A stretch of DNA of 64,000 nucleotides, from positions 2,435,747 through 2,499,746 of the forward strand of contig NC_089179.1 in the NCBI RefSeq assembly GCF_947507565.1, in the 5' to 3' direction. The stretch is from Oscarella lobularis (lineage: Eukaryota; Porifera; Homoscleromorpha; Homosclerophorida; Oscarellidae). The position numbers and the translations under genes are program-made. Every line of letters starts with the position of its first letter. Position 1 is the stretch's first letter. Shown piece by piece: positions 63,925-64,000 of this stretch. Below the pieces are notes generated by a model. It was not told the DNA's origin and did not search any database. It was given only the letters and a program-made list of their open reading frames with translations.

Positions 63925-64000
63925 TGTGCGATCAGAAGACGCAGAAAGCTCAGTCGAAAGGTGTTCTTGAGAGGAGGAGTTGGTAGGAGTTTGAAGAGAT

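Noticed and set aside
1-64000. tRNA, rRNA or other structured RNA genes
   Set aside because: No cloverleaf, rRNA core or other known RNA motif was recognised by eye; a covariance-model scan would be needed to exclude small ones.

Overview
This window looks like metazoan nuclear DNA. Genes are split by very short introns (about 45-140 bp, GT-AG, one apparent GC-AG), there are no operons, and the protein families seen (PF20700 'Mutator-like' transposases, DUF6589, THAP, HIRAN-like and Death-like domains, Helitrons with an RPA gene) are typical of sponge and cnidarian genomes. A sponge with a compact-intron genome is my best guess from recall; species is not determinable here. I find no clearly complete host gene. 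The window is a nest of transposable elements with a few host-like fragments.

Layout. 1-3.1 kb: a decayed PF20700 transposase copy interrupted by a MITE with a 9-bp target duplication. 4.9-18.1 kb: one minus-strand DUF6589-family pseudogene cut into pieces by a 7.15-kb Helitron (9194-16344; host reading frame resumes exactly across it), a solo LTR (8809-8986) and an apparently intact hAT element (6186-8688). 18.2-20.3 kb: a THAP transposase fragment split by a deleted Helitron. 21.0-22.0 kb: a leucine-zipper-like fragment and half a protein kinase. 23384-27520: a complete 4.1-kb element with 38-bp perfect terminal inverted repeats and a 9-bp duplication; its only gene is a nine-exon, about 914-residue protein with a C-terminal RING-like finger that I cannot place in a known superfamily. 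29.8-46.2 kb: three TTAA-inserting (Kolobok-like) elements with PF20700 genes. One (42505-44983) is intact (731 aa). Another (33864-40356) sits in a 40-bp minisatellite and contains a MITE in its own terminal repeat and an intact Tc1 in a splice acceptor. 46.4-55.8 kb: two IS630/Tc1-like elements with unusually wide catalytic spacing (D-D-129-E), one with an intact 626-aa, seven-exon gene, plus two related MITEs. 55.8-57.8 kb: a GC-rich DIRS-like retroelement ruin and a Helitron 3' end. 58509-60902: an apparently intact Tigger element. 61-64 kb: fragments of a Ulp1/C48 protease, a Death-like domain and a Helitron N-terminus.

Two observations stand out. First, the RING-protein element is a candidate undescribed cut-and-paste transposon lineage. 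Second, small HIRAN-like genes occur three times, each beside or inside a DNA transposon: inside the DD129E element, next to its decayed relative in the same convergent arrangement, and inside the unrelated Tigger, divergent from its transposase. That suggests HIRAN-like proteins are a recurrent transposon cargo or accessory factor. All assignments come from reading the sequence and from remembered family motifs; no database search was run.
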